From Bactericera cockerelli (Eukaryota; Arthropoda; Insecta; Hemiptera; Triozidae), in assembly GCA_024516035.1 (NCBI GenBank), contig CM044959.1, positions 15,029,298 through 15,093,297 on the forward strand: a stretch of DNA of 64,000 nt, given 5' to 3'. The position numbers and the translations under genes are program-made. Positions 23,885 to 35,600 of this stretch are shown here, piece after piece (within the stretch, counting starts at the first letter, position 1; every line of letters begins with the position of its first letter). The notes under the pieces are model-generated. The model did no database searches. It was not told the origin of the DNA and saw only the letters and a program-made list of their open reading frames with translations.

Positions 23885-24066
23885 GCGGCGTCATACAACA
23901 CAAGTTCGCACAGCATAATGGTCTTTCAGCATAAAATATCGATAATCGAATTCAAATTTGAAAAATCGTGTTCGTACAACACAATCACATTCAACACAAC
24001 GGTTACACAGCACAATTTCGTACAACATAATGAACGCACAGCATAACCGATTAATCGAAAAAAACT
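23885..24066 (-). repeat. Array of ACARCAYAAY-type motifs
   Basis: About nine imperfect copies of ACAACACAAT or ACAGCATAAT are spaced by about 7-9 bp of CG-containing linker (for example CGTACAACACAATCACATT). The same vocabulary returns at 32368-32500. Confidence 0.55.
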
Positions 24067-24270
24067 TCATTCTATAGACTATGGATGTAGGGGAAGTAGG
24101 CACACGGGATTTTTTCCCAAATCTCTAGTAAAATATCCCACGATATTTTTAAAAAATCCTTTAAAAGTAAATATCGCAAAAGCTTAATAAGACCTGGAAC
24201 ATGTTTATTTTATTAATTATTTAACTAATTTTAAGGGTAATTTAAAAGACAAAATCGAGATGGATACATT

Positions 24271-24445
24271 AGTCACCGTGGCCGAGTGGGTAACGCACTA
24301 GACTTGCACGTACGTTGACCTGAGTTCGATCACCGCAGGACAGGATTTTTTCCACTCATACCCATACCTCGTAAGGAAAAATGAGTAGCTTTTTTAATGT
24401 GAGAAACGACCTTAAAGATATGGAACCCCAAAATTATAGACATTA
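24271..24445 (+). mobile_element. tRNA-headed SINE, family D
   Basis: GTCACCGTGGCCGAGTGGG (A box) and GAGTTCGATCACC (B box), then CGTAAGGAAAAATGAGTAG. Tail truncated. Confidence 0.75.
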
Positions 24446-24529
24446 AACCCCAGTAAAAATAAATAAAATTAATATTATTCATTTCTGTCGCGTGCGGCAC
24501 TTATAAAGGGGTATTCACAAACATCTATT

Positions 24530-24898
24530 CAAATAAACCTCACACAGCCTGAGTGGGGCGGGAATGATAATAATAATGTGTTTCTTTGTGTTATTATATG
24601 ACAATTTTAGTGGGTAGCTCAGAATTATAGGACTTTTCCATATCTTTAATAACCCAATATCTTATTTTTGCCTATAATCCCGCCACTGGTCGCTGCTAAC
24701 ATTAAATTAAGCAGCTAAAATCCTGCTCCGCTGGGGATTGAACTCAGATCACCGTGCGTGCAATGCCTAGCGCGCTAACTCATTCGGCCACGGTGACTAG
24801 TGTGGGGCTGGAATAGTTAGCAAGACGAGCATTTGAATTCGAATGGTGACACATCCAAGTCTTGGACTTTTTTTTAAACTTCATTGCTTAATTTCAGG
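24530..24898 (-). mobile_element. 5S-headed SINE (family E) split by a family D SINE
   Basis: The central-domain end (CCTCACACAGCCTGAGTGG) lies at 24534-24560 and the head part (GAATGGTGACACATCCAAGT) at 24840-24870. A family D SINE lies between them, with GTGGGGCGGGAAT and GTGGGGCTGGAAT as likely target duplications. The head is cut at 24898 by the next family E copy. Confidence 0.65.
24572..24798 (-). mobile_element. tRNA-headed SINE, family D, nested
   Basis: Ends in CATTCGGCCACGGTGAC, the reverse A box. The body includes AATCCCGCCACTGG. It is inserted inside an older 5S-headed SINE. Confidence 0.75.
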
Positions 24899-25157
24899 AT
24901 TTTTTTTTTTAAATTTGAGTTTAATATGGCTTTCAGCTGCATGGTCATATCACACGGGGGTTCACCCTCCATTCGCTCGAAACTCACAAATCAGTAATGC
25001 AAATTAACTTCACCCAGCTTCAGTGAGATCGGGAATAGCCACTATCAGGAGGGTTCTAAATTGAATGGTCACTCACCCATGTCCTAACCTCGCTGCACGT
25101 TGCTTAACTTTAGAGACAAAACGAGAACTGGTTTATTCAACGGACCCTCGACGCTAG
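24899..25157 (-). mobile_element. 5S-headed SINE, family E
   Basis: Poly(T) at 24899-24911, the central domain with CCTCCATTCGCTCGAAACTC, and the 5S box at GAATGGTCACTCACCCATGT. It interrupts the copy at 24530-24898. Confidence 0.8.
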
Positions 25158-25212
25158 GGCTACTGGACATCCTCTTCCTAGTCTTCCTAAAAGAAGTCTA
25201 TCCTATACCTAC

Positions 25213-26070
25213 CGTTTTACTTCCGAGAAATTTCTAATATTAGAAATCGGAAGTATTGTGTTCGTTTTTGTAAAAAAAAATATTTTTTTGCTCCGATTTC
25301 AATTTTTTTCATATTTCTGGACGTTTCATAACCTACTGAGTAAATTTGGTTTTGTGTCCGTCTGTCGGTCTGTCTGTCTGTAAAAACGATTCCTTGTAAC
25401 GCGCAAATCTCGGAAACTACTCAACCGATTTTGATGAAATTTTGCACACATCTAGGAGACATTCTGTAGATGGTCCCATTTTAAATTCATCGAATTCATA
25501 CCAGCGGTTCTGGGTGAAAGAGACTATGCGCCTGACCACTAACTTTTTACTTAAACGCTTATATCTCGTGAACGGTACACCCAATTTCGATGAAATTTTG
25601 TAAGAATATGCATATTATTGTTTGACACAGGTTATTTATATTTATTTTTAAATTAATTATAATTTGACTGTGATATTTAAGAAAATCCGAAATTTTGGAC
25701 AAAAAAGTAAAAAAATAAGGACCACGACTTGCCGATACAGAATTTTTGTGGAATTCAGATTGTAAAAAAAACGATATTCTACCATATAAAACAAATTTGA
25801 AGAAAATCGGTTGAGCCGTTTTGGAGGTACAAGTAATTTTCTATAAAATCTCCAAATTGGCACGTGTTTACAATGTGAAGCAATCACGAGGAAGTATTGT
25901 GTCCATAATTGGCAGTGTTTTTGAGATATTTTATTCAGACGGACGGATAGATACACGTCTCAAACCTTGGATTTTGTCTCTGAGGGCACTAAAAAGTATT
26001 TTGGCACTTAAAACTGACCTATCGAAAATTTTGGGTGATTCCCTTACTTTCCTTTCTATAAGACAAGGGT
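25213..26070 (+). repeat. Long interspersed repeat beginning with a cruciform motif
   Basis: Starts ACTTCCGAGAAATTTC followed by its inverse GAAATCGGAAGT, giving an almost perfect hairpin. A TCTGTCTGTCTG run and an inverted family M segment (25675-25915) follow. It ends near CTTACTTTCCTTTCTATAAG. No protein similarity was recognised. Confidence 0.5.
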
Positions 26071-26305
26071 AGTCACGGTTGCCCAGTGGGTTACCGCTCT
26101 TGGCTTGCTTGCAGCGTGCACGGTGACCTGGGTTCGATCCCCAGCACGGCAGGATTTTTTCGGGTCTGTACTTGCATGTCCGGGGTCCACTCATACCTCG
26201 TGAGGAAACATGAGTAGCTACTTTAATATGAGCAGCGTAGAGTGGCGAAATTATAAGCAGATAAGGATTATACCGGATACGGAAAAGTCCTTTAATTCTG
26301 CTCTT
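26071..26305 (+). mobile_element. tRNA-headed SINE, family D, near full length
   Basis: AGTCACGGTTGCCCAGTGGG, a B box GGGTTCGATCCCC, then GGGGTCCACTCATACCTCG and a diverged tail. Confidence 0.8.
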
Positions 26306-26403
26306 TTATTACACATTTATTTAAATTATTATTATAAGATAAGGAAAGTAAAAAAATGACAGAGGTTACCTTCAAGCATTTTATAAATAGATATTATGTA
26401 TAT

Positions 26404-27714
26404 GAAGGGTGTCCCACCAAAGTTGGACACCTCAAATTACTCGGCTCCTGAAAGATTTTTTGTAAAATAAAAAATTCAAAGGTACGTACATGTCCTAATT
26501 ATGCGGTTTCAGTCATGAATTTTTTTATACAGGGAGGTTCAAAAGTCAGAAATTGAGGTGTCAACTTTTGATTTTTAAATGAATCGACATGAATTTTATT
26601 TGATAATTTAACTTCTAAATGGTTTCTGAGTACTTTTTCAAACTAAAATATTACATACATGGTGGGTTTTTTTGACCAATTTTTTCTTCTTCTAAATCTC
26701 GAAAAATTCGATTTCGTTTAATTTTTTCGATAACAAGAATAGAAAGTGTTTGTGTAATGAAAACACGCACCTTCAATTGGTAACAATTTTTTTTTATACA
26801 GGGTGGTTCATAAGTGAAATAATGACTTGATTTTTTTTAAAACCGAGTTATTTTTAAAACCGAGTTTTTTTTAAAAAAAATTGCGGATTAAGAATCTTCG
26901 CCTAATTTTACACAATTTTGGTTGATCATATCGAAAAACAAGACTAAAGTGTTGTACAGGGTGAGACATAATTTTTTTGCAACACCCTTTCTATGGGTAG
27001 TCAAAGAGACGTAAAATTAAAAATCCATTTTCAATTTTGTGCTTACACCTACCTATTTTTCATTTCAAGTTTTAAAATCATTCAGTGTGGACACCAAATT
27101 GAAAATGGCTTTAAAAAATGGCGTTTTTTACTTGTTTTTTCCCCCGATTCAAAGTCTTCGTTGAATTCTATACAACTTCGAGTACTCACAAGATAGTTTA
27201 AGAGAATATCTACAGGTTGGTCCATGCGACAATATTAGTTTAAACACCATAACTTTTTAATTTAAAAAAACCGAAGTTTTGCTTGCATTTTAAGTCTTTC
27301 TGTTCAATTCTACGACTCTTTTACTGATGCCCACAAACAGTGTGTTGCAAAAAAATTATGTCTCACCCTGTAGGTTTGTTTTTTGATATGACTAACGAAA
27401 AATTGGGCGGAGATTCTTAATTCGTAATAAAAATTAAAAAAAAACAAGTAATTATTTTACTTATGAACCACCCTGTATGAAAATTCTTGCTGCAAATTGA
27501 AAATGCGTGTTTTCATTACACAAACAAAATTCAGGTCGATTCATTTAAAAATCGAAAGTCGACACCTCAATTTCTGACTTATGAACCTCCCTGTATAAAA
27601 AAATTCATGACTGAAACCGCATAATTAGGACATGTACCTTTGAATTTTTTATTTTACAAAAACTCTTTCAGGAGCCGAATAATTTGAGGTGTCCAACTTT
27701 GGTGGGACACTCTG
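26404..27714. mobile_element. Large foldback element with ACAGGGTG modules, copy 1
   Basis: The left end reads AGGGTGTCCCACCAAAGTTGG and the right end is its inverse, ending GGTGGGACACTCTG. Long arms pair, with CAGGGTGG/CCACCCTG-like motifs about every 120-150 bp (26534, 26797, 26956, then inverted at 27366, 27468, 27585). No transposase is readable. It is shorter than copy 2 (54755-56408), with part of one arm missing. Confidence 0.8.
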
Positions 27715-28429
27715 TATATCTCGAGATTTTTAGAACCCGTCCCTAATTTACAAGTAAGTACCTACCTAATGTCAACTCGAGTGACATTTGTCTGTATGTA
27801 TATTGCAGAAACTTCCCGATTTCAAGGGTTCTAGGAACTTTTAGTTCTTCCTAGAGCGCTTATGAACTTATAGATGTTCCTGATTTGAATTTTTAATTCT
27901 TCGGAAACTTCTGATTTTAATGAGATGGACGTTTCGGGTGAGAGTCGAAGGTTCAGGCGTAAAATGCTTCTACAGCCGAAACGGTAACAGATGAGCAAAA
28001 TCTGACTCTTAGACCCCCCCCCCCCCTAAAAACTTCCCCTCAACCGATCACACTATTTCAAAAAGTCATCAAAGGCATAGCCGAAGTTGTGGACTGCCGT
28101 CCAGACTTCAGGCTTTCTGGTGTGACGAATGGAGGTTTGGAGGTATAGTGATGGATAATCGCGAGGTTCCCGCCTAGAGTCTAGTCTTCAGCTTGCCCAG
28201 TATCTAGGTATTCTACCAAGCAGGGTAGACTTTTCCTGGTTGAGTTGAGGTCTGCCTCTACTAGGTAGGAGCCTGCGCTGCGGTCGAGCGTTCCTTCCTA
28301 GGCGGCCTAAAAACAATAGGTAAAATTCTAAGACCCCAATAAACATGTATACATACTAATAAATAATACTAATACCAAATCGTCCAGTACCCAAGTTAAA
28401 ACAGAATCTCGTCGCTAGTGAGGTCGCTT

Positions 28430-28546
28430 ATTCCTCACGAGGTATGAGTGGACCCCGGACATCCAAGCAGAAAATTTCTGCGCTGCTAGGAATCGAACCT
28501 AGGTCACCCTCCTTGCTAGCCTACTCCACTCGGCCACAGTGACTAC
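28430..28546 (-). mobile_element. tRNA-headed SINE, family D, truncated
   Basis: CTCACGAGGTATGAGTGGAC and GGAATCGAACCTAGGTCACC, then CACTCGGCCACAGTGAC. Only the head and part of the body remain. Confidence 0.7.
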
Positions 28547-28791
28547 TTAATAAAGTAAGCACAGTGATTCCCATCCTATAATGCTGATGTGCTATAAAAT
28601 TTCTGAAGATAAAAAAAAGCCTTCATTATTAGTTGGGTTCAATACAAAATCTCTTTCTTTTTATAAACATCTTCAAAATTTTGTCTGCGGCTAAGTCCAA
28701 TATCTTTGATCTATTCATGCTAAGTGTGCCGCGATGCTAAAAATGTTATGAACCACTGCTTGGCCATTTTATCTTTCTGGCTGCTCTGGTA

Positions 28792-28855
28792 ACTGTAAAA
28801 TTGACATTACAGTGACAGACGAATGAAGTGTCACTCTTAATGTCAATTTTACAGT
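28792..28855. repeat. Short palindromic element, 18-bp perfect arms
   Basis: ACTGTAAAATTGACATTA at 28792-28809 pairs exactly with 28838-28855; a further short inner pairing (GTGACA/TGTCAC) extends the stem. Confidence 0.75.
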
Positions 28856-29244
28856 CTGTAATTAATTGGGAACCAGGTTATTTTCTCCACCTATGAAACG
28901 TTGAATACAAAAATGCAACTGTATTTTTACAAGCTATAGGTGGTGGCTATTTGTTTTGTCTGGGAAATAGAGAACATCAGAATTTCAAGTTTTTTTTTTT
29001 TTTCTTTTATTGTAATAATTAAGTTTACATTGTTTAGAAGTAAGGTTGACATGAAACATGGTTGCCTAGACAATCTTAATCAGGGTGTAAATAAATGAAT
29101 AATACAGGAAGGCAGCAGAAAAGCCAGAGGCAGCTGGAGAGTCAGATAGCCGGAGGCAGCAGAAAAGCCAGATGTCCAGAGGCAGCAGGAGTCACTTAAA
29201 GATTTGCATGGCAAGTCTCTGAAAGCAAAAAGATAGATAATTAT

Positions 29245-29345
29245 TATTATTAAACACTTTATTGGATATACATAAACATAATTATGTACAGTAAATATAA
29301 TTATTATAAGAATTAAGTAATGGATAGGAAAAAAATAATGTATAC
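29245..29345 (-). repeat. AT-rich tail fragment of LINE-like family L
   Basis: TATTATTAAACACTTTATTGG and the following text resemble 63505-63600. The GC-containing block is missing. Confidence 0.35.
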
Positions 29346-29347
29346 AA

Positions 29348-30303
29348 AGTGGGTCGAAAAATCATTTTATTTTATTTAATTAACGCTATACCCCCGGAAA
29401 AGTTGTGGCTGTTGAAGATAAGACTTTTGCGCAAAAAAAAATTTTTTTGGACCACGCCTTCCGGTCGCAAAAAGGCTTTCAAAATGGCGAAATTCCAAAA
29501 AAAAAATAAGAAAATTAAAAAAAAAAAATGTAAAAAAAGAGTTATAATCGATTTTTTTGGTTTGCTATAGCATATACTAGTTATAAAAAGACCAGAATAG
29601 TATAAAGAGTTTTAAAAAAACACCAATGAAACCTCCTTTACCGGTCACCTTTCGAACCCGCGACCTCTGGATTACCAGTAGACGTCTTGACTACTGAGAT
29701 ACCGGTAGGGTCTGGATGGAATTCGTCGTATACTCGTACCTATAACTCTTCTTCGTGAGTTCTGGGTCAATTTTTAAGCTGGTCTGAATGATATACATAA
29801 TGTAAGTACAAAGATTTAGAGGATAACTTTTCAAGGCCTTTGCACAACCGGAAGGGTTGGTCCGATTTTATTTTTTTTGGTCTCTGTGGATTCTTTGGAC
29901 CTTCATGCAAGTAATAATTTCTATGGGGAGTCAGATAAATAAAAATTTTACCTATATTTTTCAATTCCTTGAAAAAGGGCAAATTATAGTGAATTTTCAA
30001 GGCCTTTGCGCGACTGGTAAAGGTGGTTTCATTAGTCTTTTTTTAGTCTGGTATTTTTATAACTAGTATATTCTATAGCAAACCAAAAAAATTGTTATTA
30101 ATTTTTTTACATTTTTTTTTAAAAAATTCTTATTTTTATTTATTATTATTTTTTTTTTGGATTTTTGCCATTTTGAAAGCCTTTGCGCGACCGGAAGACG
30201 TGTTCCAAAATTTTTTTTAGCTCACAAGTCTTATCTCGAACAGCCACAACTTTTCCGAGGTATAGCGTTAATTAAATACAATAAAATGATTTTTTGATCC
30301 ACT
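29348..30303. mobile_element. Foldback element with about 290-bp arms
   Basis: The left arm (29348-29645) starts AGTGGGTCGAAAAATCATT. The right arm (30010-30303) ends ATGATTTTTTGATCCACT and pairs with it throughout, including CCTTTGCGCGACCGGAAG-type segments. A tRNA-like SINE head is nested at the inner end of the left arm. Confidence 0.75.
29646..29714 (-). mobile_element. tRNA-like SINE head (family K)
   Basis: The reverse strand gives CTACCGGTATCTCAGTAGTC (A box) and CGCGGGTTCGAAAGG (B box). It is a single copy in this window, inside the foldback element. Confidence 0.55.
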
Positions 30304-30589
30304 CTAATATACAATAAAAAGGAAAAAGAACAGAAAAAAAGACAAAGGAATAGGCTCAGAATTGAAAATGATAGATGGGACTGAGAAACCCAAAGTAAAA
30401 TCTATAATTCAATTGAATTATAGATTCAATTGAAGTACCTACAATATAACACAAAAAATAAGGGCAGGGACAGGATATCCTTCTTATACTAAAAAAATAG
30501 TCATGTAGTGAAAATTAAATGAAAAGAAAAGAAGCAAAGTTTAGTTTTGATTATAAGGGAATGGTTTCACTTGTAAAAATCTAGTCTGA

Positions 30590-30850
30590 CTGGGGGACGT
30601 TAAACAGGGAGAAGACCAGTGTCCCGCTAGAGGACTATAAACAGAGAACAGACTAGCCAACCCTTACGAGCCAGGCTAGCTTGCAGTTTCCTAAGGGTTT
30701 AATGGCTTATAAAGAAAAGTCCAAGTCCTCATGATGGTTGATCGCACATAGAAATATGTGGCTCAGGACGAGCCAACTTTGAAATAAAGTTGGCTGGAGA
30801 CCATCACTGACCCCTCCAGCTGTAGCCAAGCTGGCTACTACAACAACTTG
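30590..30850 (+). repeat. Family G repeat (SINE-like), full
   Basis: Starts GACTGGGGGACGTTAAACAG, has CTAGCTTGCAGTTTCCTAAG and AAATAAAGTTGGCTGGAG, and ends with ACTACAACAAC. A near-identical copy is at 60192-60460. Its start resembles family F. Confidence 0.7.
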
Positions 30851-31189
30851 TAAAAATCAGGTAGGTACATAGTTTATTAATTTTAAACATGAAAGGACAT
30901 AATATGGTTTTTGTATTGGATTATACTTTGTAGATATAATTTGACTGGTAGCCAATGCAAACTTTATTTGGTATAGCATGGAAATCATGGAAACATAAGG
31001 TATAGCTTGACAATTCATAGACCATTTTGATGAATGTTGAATTGGGGTAATGGTGGTTAGAAGTTGAGGGATGGTGAAGAAAAACTAGATGCACGTGGGC
31101 TCTTATGGAGGCTGGGCATGAATTCAGCAAGGTTATTCAGACTTGGGACAATTCATTATGGGGAGATGAAAGTCACCAGTGTTTGGGGC

Positions 31190-31400
31190 ATACTAAGAGA
31201 TGGTGATGATAGGGAAAACAGAAATAACTTGTTGCTTTGGTCTACATAATTTAGGACTAGGTAATGGAGCTTTGCTGGTGTTTTGATAGTTAGTGCAGGG
31301 ATGATATCACATTTCAGCATGTTATGATCTGACACACCAGAAACAGGATACCTGGGTTGGCCTCAGCCATCCTCTAGTTGTGTCAACTAGTCCATTATTG
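31190..31400 (-). pseudogene. Decayed LINE endonuclease fragment
   Basis: The minus strand around 31345-31290 reads SGVSDHNMLKCDIIPAL, resembling the SDH motif near the end of non-LTR endonuclease domains. Stop codons and frame breaks follow. Confidence 0.35.
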
Positions 31401-31789
31401 ATTAATAGACTTGATGTTATTAAAAATAGATATTTTTACAAGGGTTTTAGATTTGGAATTCCAGGTTCTTGAATTCCTTATTGATGATGAAAGAAGAAAC
31501 AAAATTGAAAATCTCAGAGGGGAAAAAAATCAATGCAACATGTATTGCACAGTGGATTTGGGAATATGGAAACAGTGTTAAGTCCCAAGTCCCAGATATC
31601 TGGAGGCTCTCCAGAGAAAAGATGAGGGTCAGATGACACAAACCTTGTTTTTTCATTAGGATTCAGTGATACAAGAACAAATAGCATAATGATATGGTAG
31701 TGGCAAAGAAGGGAACTGAAATTTTTTGGGATAAACAAGCTTTTAACTCTAGACAGGCTTGCTGTCTCACAATAGTGATGATCATAAAA

Positions 31790-32070
31790 CCATTCATGCT
31801 TATTACATTACTTACTTTACTTTTCATGTCCGGAACAACATATCTTAGATTGGCCAGGGTTAGATCTTGTTGGGTGCAGGGTTCATCCAACTGATTACAG
31901 ACAAGGAGATGTTCATTTGTCTGCACCTGTCCACAGAGGCAGTCATTATTCTCTTCATATCCCCATTTCTATAGATTACAATAGATTCAATCAAAGGCTG
32001 GTGACACTCTAGTTTCCATAGTTCAACCTTATGAACTTCAGTAATGTGAGTACTGCTAGGCTGTCGATGC
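31790..32070 (-). pseudogene. Decayed LINE C-terminal fragment
   Basis: The minus-strand frames give CLCGQ, then QTNEHLLVCNQLDEPCT, which resembles the cysteine/histidine knuckle after the reverse transcriptase of non-LTR elements. At least one frameshift is present. Confidence 0.4.
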
Positions 32071-32367
32071 TTTTTGTCGTTCAAATAAAACTTTTCTTAT
32101 TACATTAATATTATTTTTTTTAAAATAAATTTCCAATCGTTTGATTGTTAGTTCACTGTATTTTAATAATACACTAGCTACTCTTAACTACGAAAAAAGA
32201 AAACTAGAAAAGTAAAAAATAATAATTGAGTTACGGTTATTCCATTATTCCACCCTGCAAAATTCCCTATTTCATAGATAAAATTTCTCTATTCTCTTCT
32301 CAAGGGAAACTTTTGAGCTCTGGGTGGGGAAATGGAAAGAGTTTCATGGATTTTAACCATCTCAAAC

Positions 32368-32500
32368 GTTCGTACAACACAATTTCGCAGGGCACAATGT
32401 TCTTTCAACACAAATTCACCCAGCATAACGGTCGCACAGCACAATCGATTTCGATTATTATGCTGTATGAACTTGTGTTGAACGAACGCACACCGACAAT
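32368..32500. repeat. Array of ACARCAYAAY-type motifs, second locus
   Basis: CGTACAACACAATTTCGC, AGCATAACGGTCGCACAGC and, inverted, TTGTGTTGAACGAACGCAC. It lies about 160 bp upstream of the CDC73 ATG and is partly palindromic. Confidence 0.5.
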
Positions 32501-32658
32501 TTTTTGGCAAAATTTGTATTGTAGCAGTGTAGCTGTGTTTATTTCACAAATTTTTACAATCAAAATGGAAAGCTGAAGTATTAATTTACGGTTGAGAACC
32601 CATTTACATTTATCTACCTGTTTCCTCAGTTTCCTGGTGAAACTCACAACTCATCAGA

Positions 32659-35600
32659 ATGGCAGATCCCCTCAGTTTGCTCCGGCAATATAACATAAGC
32701 AAGAAAGAAATTATTGAAAGGGAAAACCAAATTATTTTTGGAGAATTTTCATGGCCAAAAGATGTCAACACCAACTACTTGCATTATCAGTAAGTATCTG
32801 GCATATTATTCCAGAAGGCATAAAGATTTTCTGACACAACTTACAATTTTATTGATGTTGTGAAGGTCCTGAAATTTGGAATGAGATAGAAGAGTGACAG
32901 TCATTTTAACTTACACAAAAAAATTCTTAATCGAGCACTATTTTGTCATATGTTTGGATATTTGTGTATGAAGATGGGACAAAATTGTCAATCATTTGAG
33001 TTATTCTTATTGGATACTTTTTTTTGTACAGGTATAATTTTCATGAAGGATGAACTTTGTAAACCATTGAATGGCTTGATTCTCATGCTGACTACTAGCA
33101 AAGAGTTTCCACAAATTACAATACATACCCCATAGAGCCCAGTGTTTAGTGGAAAATTATTGGTTATTTTCATGCTTTAAGGAATATATATTAACTTCAT
33201 CATATTAACTTTTCAAAACAAGGCTTACTTTTGTATTTCAAATTTCATTACCTACTCTACTTTATTAGGGATGATTACTCCCATTCTTTAATTGACACAA
33301 ACTCAAGATTTCAGAAATCCTGGTTTGGCTTCAATTTCGGATTCACTGAAAATCCACTTCAGAATTTGTGTTTTATCAAAATGTGTTTGGGATTCCAGGA
33401 TTGGCAGGAATATAAACAAAACATTGGTGTTATTTTTTAAAAATTGAATCTAATAAAAGCAATCTTGTACGGTGACTGGTTAGTTAATATAGTATAATTA
33501 GGGTGACCATATGCCCAGCTCTTGGCGGACAGTCCCTCTTTGGAGCCATTTGTGCTGCAGTCCCTAGGGATCTCTTTGGGGCACTAAAATGTCCCACTTT
33601 TGACCAAAATCGTTAAAATGTCCCGCTCTTTACTTTCCTTATCCTATTATAAAGAAATATGTAATAATTACCTAACAAAGATTGAGTATAGGTACTTTGT
33701 AAGCTAGTATTTTTTCTTTTTTTTAGTGTAGGTCCATACACACTCACACACGTAATTTTGTCTAAAGTTCTTCACTCTACTCAGGAGTCAGGTTAAAACT
33801 TGTAATTGAAATTGTATATTTACGAGTCAAGCCCAGTGTAAAATCAAACATAAATACATGTTACTACAATGAAAAAAACATAGATTAATTAAAACATATA
33901 AAACATTTAGTGACTAGATAAAATAAATAAATAATAACATTGGTAACAGGTACACAGTAATACTAGTATCACATATTGTTTGCCGCACGCATCATTCGGT
34001 TGATGGGGGCATAAAACAAATAGTTAGTCTCACATTTTTCAATAAAATAAGTTTTTGCATGTCTAACACTGCGACTACAATCAAAGTTTACAAACTACAA
34101 TCAAAGTTTACAATTGTACCAATACTTCTACTATGCATTTACGTTGTAGCCCAGGCAATGGGTGGTTTTCCCAAGAAAAAAATATAGAAGTTTTTTTCAA
34201 TGGTTCTATATTTATTTTGACCCACTGATTCTTAATATGAAGTTTGCAACCAAAATTTTGGTGAGCTAACTCCAGGAGCTGCCTAAAAGCAGCATTTTTG
34301 GCTTCTTTGATTATGAAGAGAATCAATTATGGATCAAATATACACAATGTACTTTTAAACTCAACCATTCTACATTTTGTTTTCTTCCACCACAGGTCTT
34401 CAAGAGAAGGTGCTGTAAAGAAATATTATACCCTGGAATGTCTGCTGTTCTTTCTCAAAAATATTGGACTCAATCACACTGCTTATGTCAGGAAAGCAGC
34501 TGTAAGTTTATAATCATGCTCGCAAAGTAATGTCTCTTTCTTGGAAAAAAGAACAGTGAAAAGTTAATTTCCAAGCACTTGAAAATAATACTAAAACTTT
34601 TTCACATGGTATATTCTCTTTTTTTTTCAAGAAATTGTGGTTCTAATTGTAATTTAATAGTGAATTGACTTGCAGTGTCTTCACCATCATGAATATCCAA
34701 TAGAAATTATATTGAAGACTATATTTCACTGATGGGGTATTATTTTTATGATGTCCATTGATAGACTTTCTTTCTGAACCTGTTGACTTTATATTTGCAT
34801 TTATTTTAATCCAGAACAAATTAAACAGTTCAGTACCAATATCTTACTTTTTCATTAAACTTTCTAAGTTGAGTAGGTACTTGAAAGTTTTACCTACAAA
34901 AACATCCTTTTAATATGGTGCAAATTTTCCCCAGGCCTCAAATATTCCTGTAGTACCTCGACCATATCGTAAGGACATCCTTGCATATTTAAATGGTGAA
35001 GTTGCGACTTCAGCATCTATTGACAAAACTGCTCCACTAGAAATCCCTACTCAAGTGAAGCGGGTGGGCACAGAAGAAGTTGAAACTCCAGCTAAGAAGC
35101 CCAGATTAGAAGACTCCCTACATTTGCAACATGTCAAACAACAGCTGGCAGCCAGGCTTGATGCCCCCAAGGAGTCTTCTGTTACCTTGGATAACATTAA
35201 ATTTGGACCTGGGTGAGAATGAAAGCAAACATAGGGAGAGATAAGTTAAAGCAAGGAAAATAATAATAAAAATACATTGGAGTAATAGTAATAATACAGA
35301 TCTGTACAGTAGTTTTCTTAATTTAGAGATAAGATGCCTTGATTATTTTACTCATTTAATTCAGAGATAGGGTCATATGAGGTGGCAAGGTGAAGGAGCT
35401 TTCTGTCCTATGAGACTTAAAGATGAGGTGCATAAACCTCATTTCATCATCTTATGGTGGCGTCATTGTGAACAATGGTAGCCAGACAGTGGAGGAATGA
35501 CTCAGCACTTATACCACTGTCTTTACAAGGAGGCTAATAATTGACAAGGGCCCCCAGAACTAAGCCAATGCTGGTCTACTCCCTGTTTGTAGTCCCCCAG

